From contig JACPAU010000047.1 of assembly GCA_016180705.1 (NCBI GenBank), positions 1-6,318 on the forward strand: a stretch of DNA of 6,318 nt, written 5' to 3'. A model generated the notes under the pieces. It was given only the letters and a program-made list of their open reading frames with translations, was not told the origin of the DNA and ran no database searches. The DNA comes from Candidatus Methylomirabilota bacterium. GTDB taxonomy: Bacteria > Methylomirabilota > Methylomirabilia > Methylomirabilales > JACPAU01. Of this stretch, positions 5,000-6,318 are shown piece after piece (within the stretch, counting starts at the first letter, position 1; each line of letters starts with the position of its first letter). The translations under genes were made by a program, and so were the position numbers.

Positions 5000-6318
5000 G
5001 TGCCCGAGACCGACCTGGCCACCCTGGACCTCGCCCACGTGGCACGCCTCCTGAAGCGGCGCACCGTGTCCCCGGTCGAGGTCACGCGCGCGGTCCTCGA
5101 CCAGATCGACTCCGTGACGGACCGGCTGAACGCGTTCCTCACCGTCACGGCCGACGCAGCGTTAGCCGACGCGCGCCGGGCGGAGCGGGCGATCCGGGCC
5201 GGCCGCTACCGGGGGCCGCTCCACGGCGTCCCGGTCTCGGTCAAGGACCTCATCCAGACGGCGGGCATCCGGACAACCTGCGGCTCCAAAATTCTGGCCG
5301 ACTGGATCCCGGCGGAGGATGCCACCGTGATCCGGCGCCTCCGGGAGGCAGGGGCCATCCTGGTCGGCAAGACGCACCTGCACGAGTTCGCGTACGGGCC
5401 GACGAACCTGAACCCCCACTACGGGCCCGCGCGCAACCCGTGGGACGCCGGGCGGATGACCGGCGGGTCGAGCGGTGGCTCGGGTGTAGCGGTCGCCACG
5501 AGCTGCTCCTACCTTTCCATCGGCACCGACAGCGGCGGCTCCGTCCGGATCCCCGCGGCCCTCTGCGGGGTGGTCGGGCTCAAGCCGACCTACGGGCGCA
5601 TCAGCCGGGCCGGGGTCTTCCCCCTGTCCTGGTCCCAGGACCACGCCGGTCCCATCACCAGGACCGTGACGGACGCTGCCCTCACCCTCCAGGTCCTGGC
5701 GGGCTTCGACCCGGCCGACCCAGGCTCGAGCCGGGAGCCGGTCCCAAACCTCTCCAAGGCGCTCCGGACGGGCGTGAAGGGGCTGCGCCTCGGCGTCCCC
5801 CGGGAGTTCTTCTGGGATGACGTGGACCGGGAGGTGACGGAGGTCGTCCAGAAGGCCATCGCCCTCCTCGCGGGTCTCGGCGCCTCGGTCCGCGAGGTCC
5901 GCTGGCCGATGGCAGCCGAGGCCAAGGCGCTGTCCTTTCTCATCATGGGGGCGGAGGCCTTCAGCGTGCACGAGCGGTGGCTGAAGGAGCGGCCCGAGGA
6001 CTACGGCCCGGATGTCCGGCAGCGCCTGGTCCAGGGCGCCACGATCCTGGCGGCGGACTACCTCCGCGCGCAGCGCCTCAGGCGCCGGTTCATCGAGAGC
6101 CTCGAGACCGTCCTTGCGAAGTGCGACGTCCTGCTCACCCCGACGGCTGCCGTCGCGGCTCCGCAGCTCGAAGAAGTGACCCTCCAGTGGGCGAGCGGGG
6201 CCGAGACCATGACCGCCGCCCTCCCCCGGCTCACCCGCCCGTTCAACCTCACCGGGACCCCGGCGCTCAGCGTCCCCTGCGGGTTCACGTCGGGGCGACT
6301 CCCCGTGGGGCTCCAGAT
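5000..6318 (+). CDS. Amidase-signature enzyme (AtzE/GatA-like), cut by the window end
   Basis: The first 439 residues of an amidase-signature hydrolase; the stop lies beyond the window. The Ser-cisSer-Lys triad is complete: Lys82 in VSVKDL, cis-Ser157 in the TGGSSGGSG loop (residues 154-162), and nucleophile Ser181 in GTDSGGSVRIPA, with the usual 24-residue spacing between the two serines. Further signature blocks follow: CGVVGLKPTYGR, then GPITRTVTDAA. These enzymes hydrolyse carboxamides via an acyl-serine intermediate. The EFAYGPT and PLSWSQDHAGP blocks read more like stand-alone amidases (AtzE-like) than GatA of the tRNA amidotransferase, and no gatB is visible, so I prefer a metabolic amidase. 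The GTG start has GGAGG six bases upstream. With the GatC-like gene and yqeB it forms a tightly packed unit, hinting at a role in nitrogen-compound or purine-type catabolism; that link is inference. Confidence 0.9.
   Translation, partial: MPETDLATLDLAHVARLLKRRTVSPVEVTRAVLDQIDSVTDRLNAFLTVTADAALADARRAERAIRAGRYRGPLHGVPVSVKDLIQTAGIRTTCGSKILADWIPAEDATVIRRLREAGAILVGKTHLHEFAYGPTNLNPHYGPARNPWDAGRMTGGSSGGSGVAVATSCSYLSIGTDSGGSVRIPAALCGVVGLKPTYGRISRAGVFPLSWSQDHAGPITRTVTDAALTLQVLAGFDPADPGSSREPVPNLSKALRTGVKGLRLGVPREFFWDDVDREVTEVVQKAIALLAGLGASVREVRWPMAAEAKALSFLIMGAEAFSVHERWLKERPEDYGPDVRQRLVQGATILAADYLRAQRLRRRFIESLETVLAKCDVLLTPTAAVAAPQLEEVTLQWASGAETMTAALPRLTRPFNLTGTPALSVPCGFTSGRLPVGLQ

Noticed and set aside
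5162..5971. A 269-codon minus-strand frame
   Set aside because: It is opposite the amidase, whose complete Ser-Ser-Lys triad shows which strand is coding.

Overview
The window is a compact, very GC-rich stretch (about 70% G+C by eye) of bacterial chromosome with GTG starts, strong Shine-Dalgarno sites and overlapping genes. No marker fixes the taxonomy. A high-GC, selenium-using soil or subsurface bacterium fits; a Rokubacteria/NC10-like or deltaproteobacterial source is only a guess.

Layout. The left half (1-2787) is a minus-strand cluster of four genes, in transcription order: an unrecognised protein of about 190 residues, a 68-residue CDGSH-type iron-sulfur protein, an AhpD/carboxymuconolactone-decarboxylase (CMD) family protein, and an M3-type zinc metallopeptidase. 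The right half (about 2970-6318) is plus-strand: an uncharacterised protein that appears to have lost its proper start, a YqeB/EF2563-family maturation factor for selenium-dependent molybdenum hydroxylases, a small GatC/AtzG-like protein, and an amidase cut by the window end. Between the halves lies a GC-rich region with one AT-rich island (about 2898-2932) that may hold divergent promoters.

The key observation is that the AhpD-like gene is split by an in-frame TGA at complement(1763..1765). Reading through it gives a complete 117-residue CMD protein in which the TGA falls exactly on the second cysteine of the C-x-x-C redox motif (Cys60-Phe-Asp-Sec63). A hairpin with an AGGU apical loop begins at the right distance downstream, as expected of a bacterial SECIS element. 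This is therefore very probably a selenoprotein that ordinary gene callers would miss or truncate.

The theme repeats 2.2 kb away: the YqeB-family gene is an established marker of the other bacterial use of selenium, the labile selenium cofactor of molybdenum hydroxylases. The window thus carries signatures of both selenocysteine and selenium-cofactor use. The selenoprotein stop overlaps the peptidase GTG start (GTGA), so peptidase translation may depend partly on selenocysteine read-through. On the right, yqeB, the GatC-like gene and the amidase are also tightly coupled and probably form one transcript.
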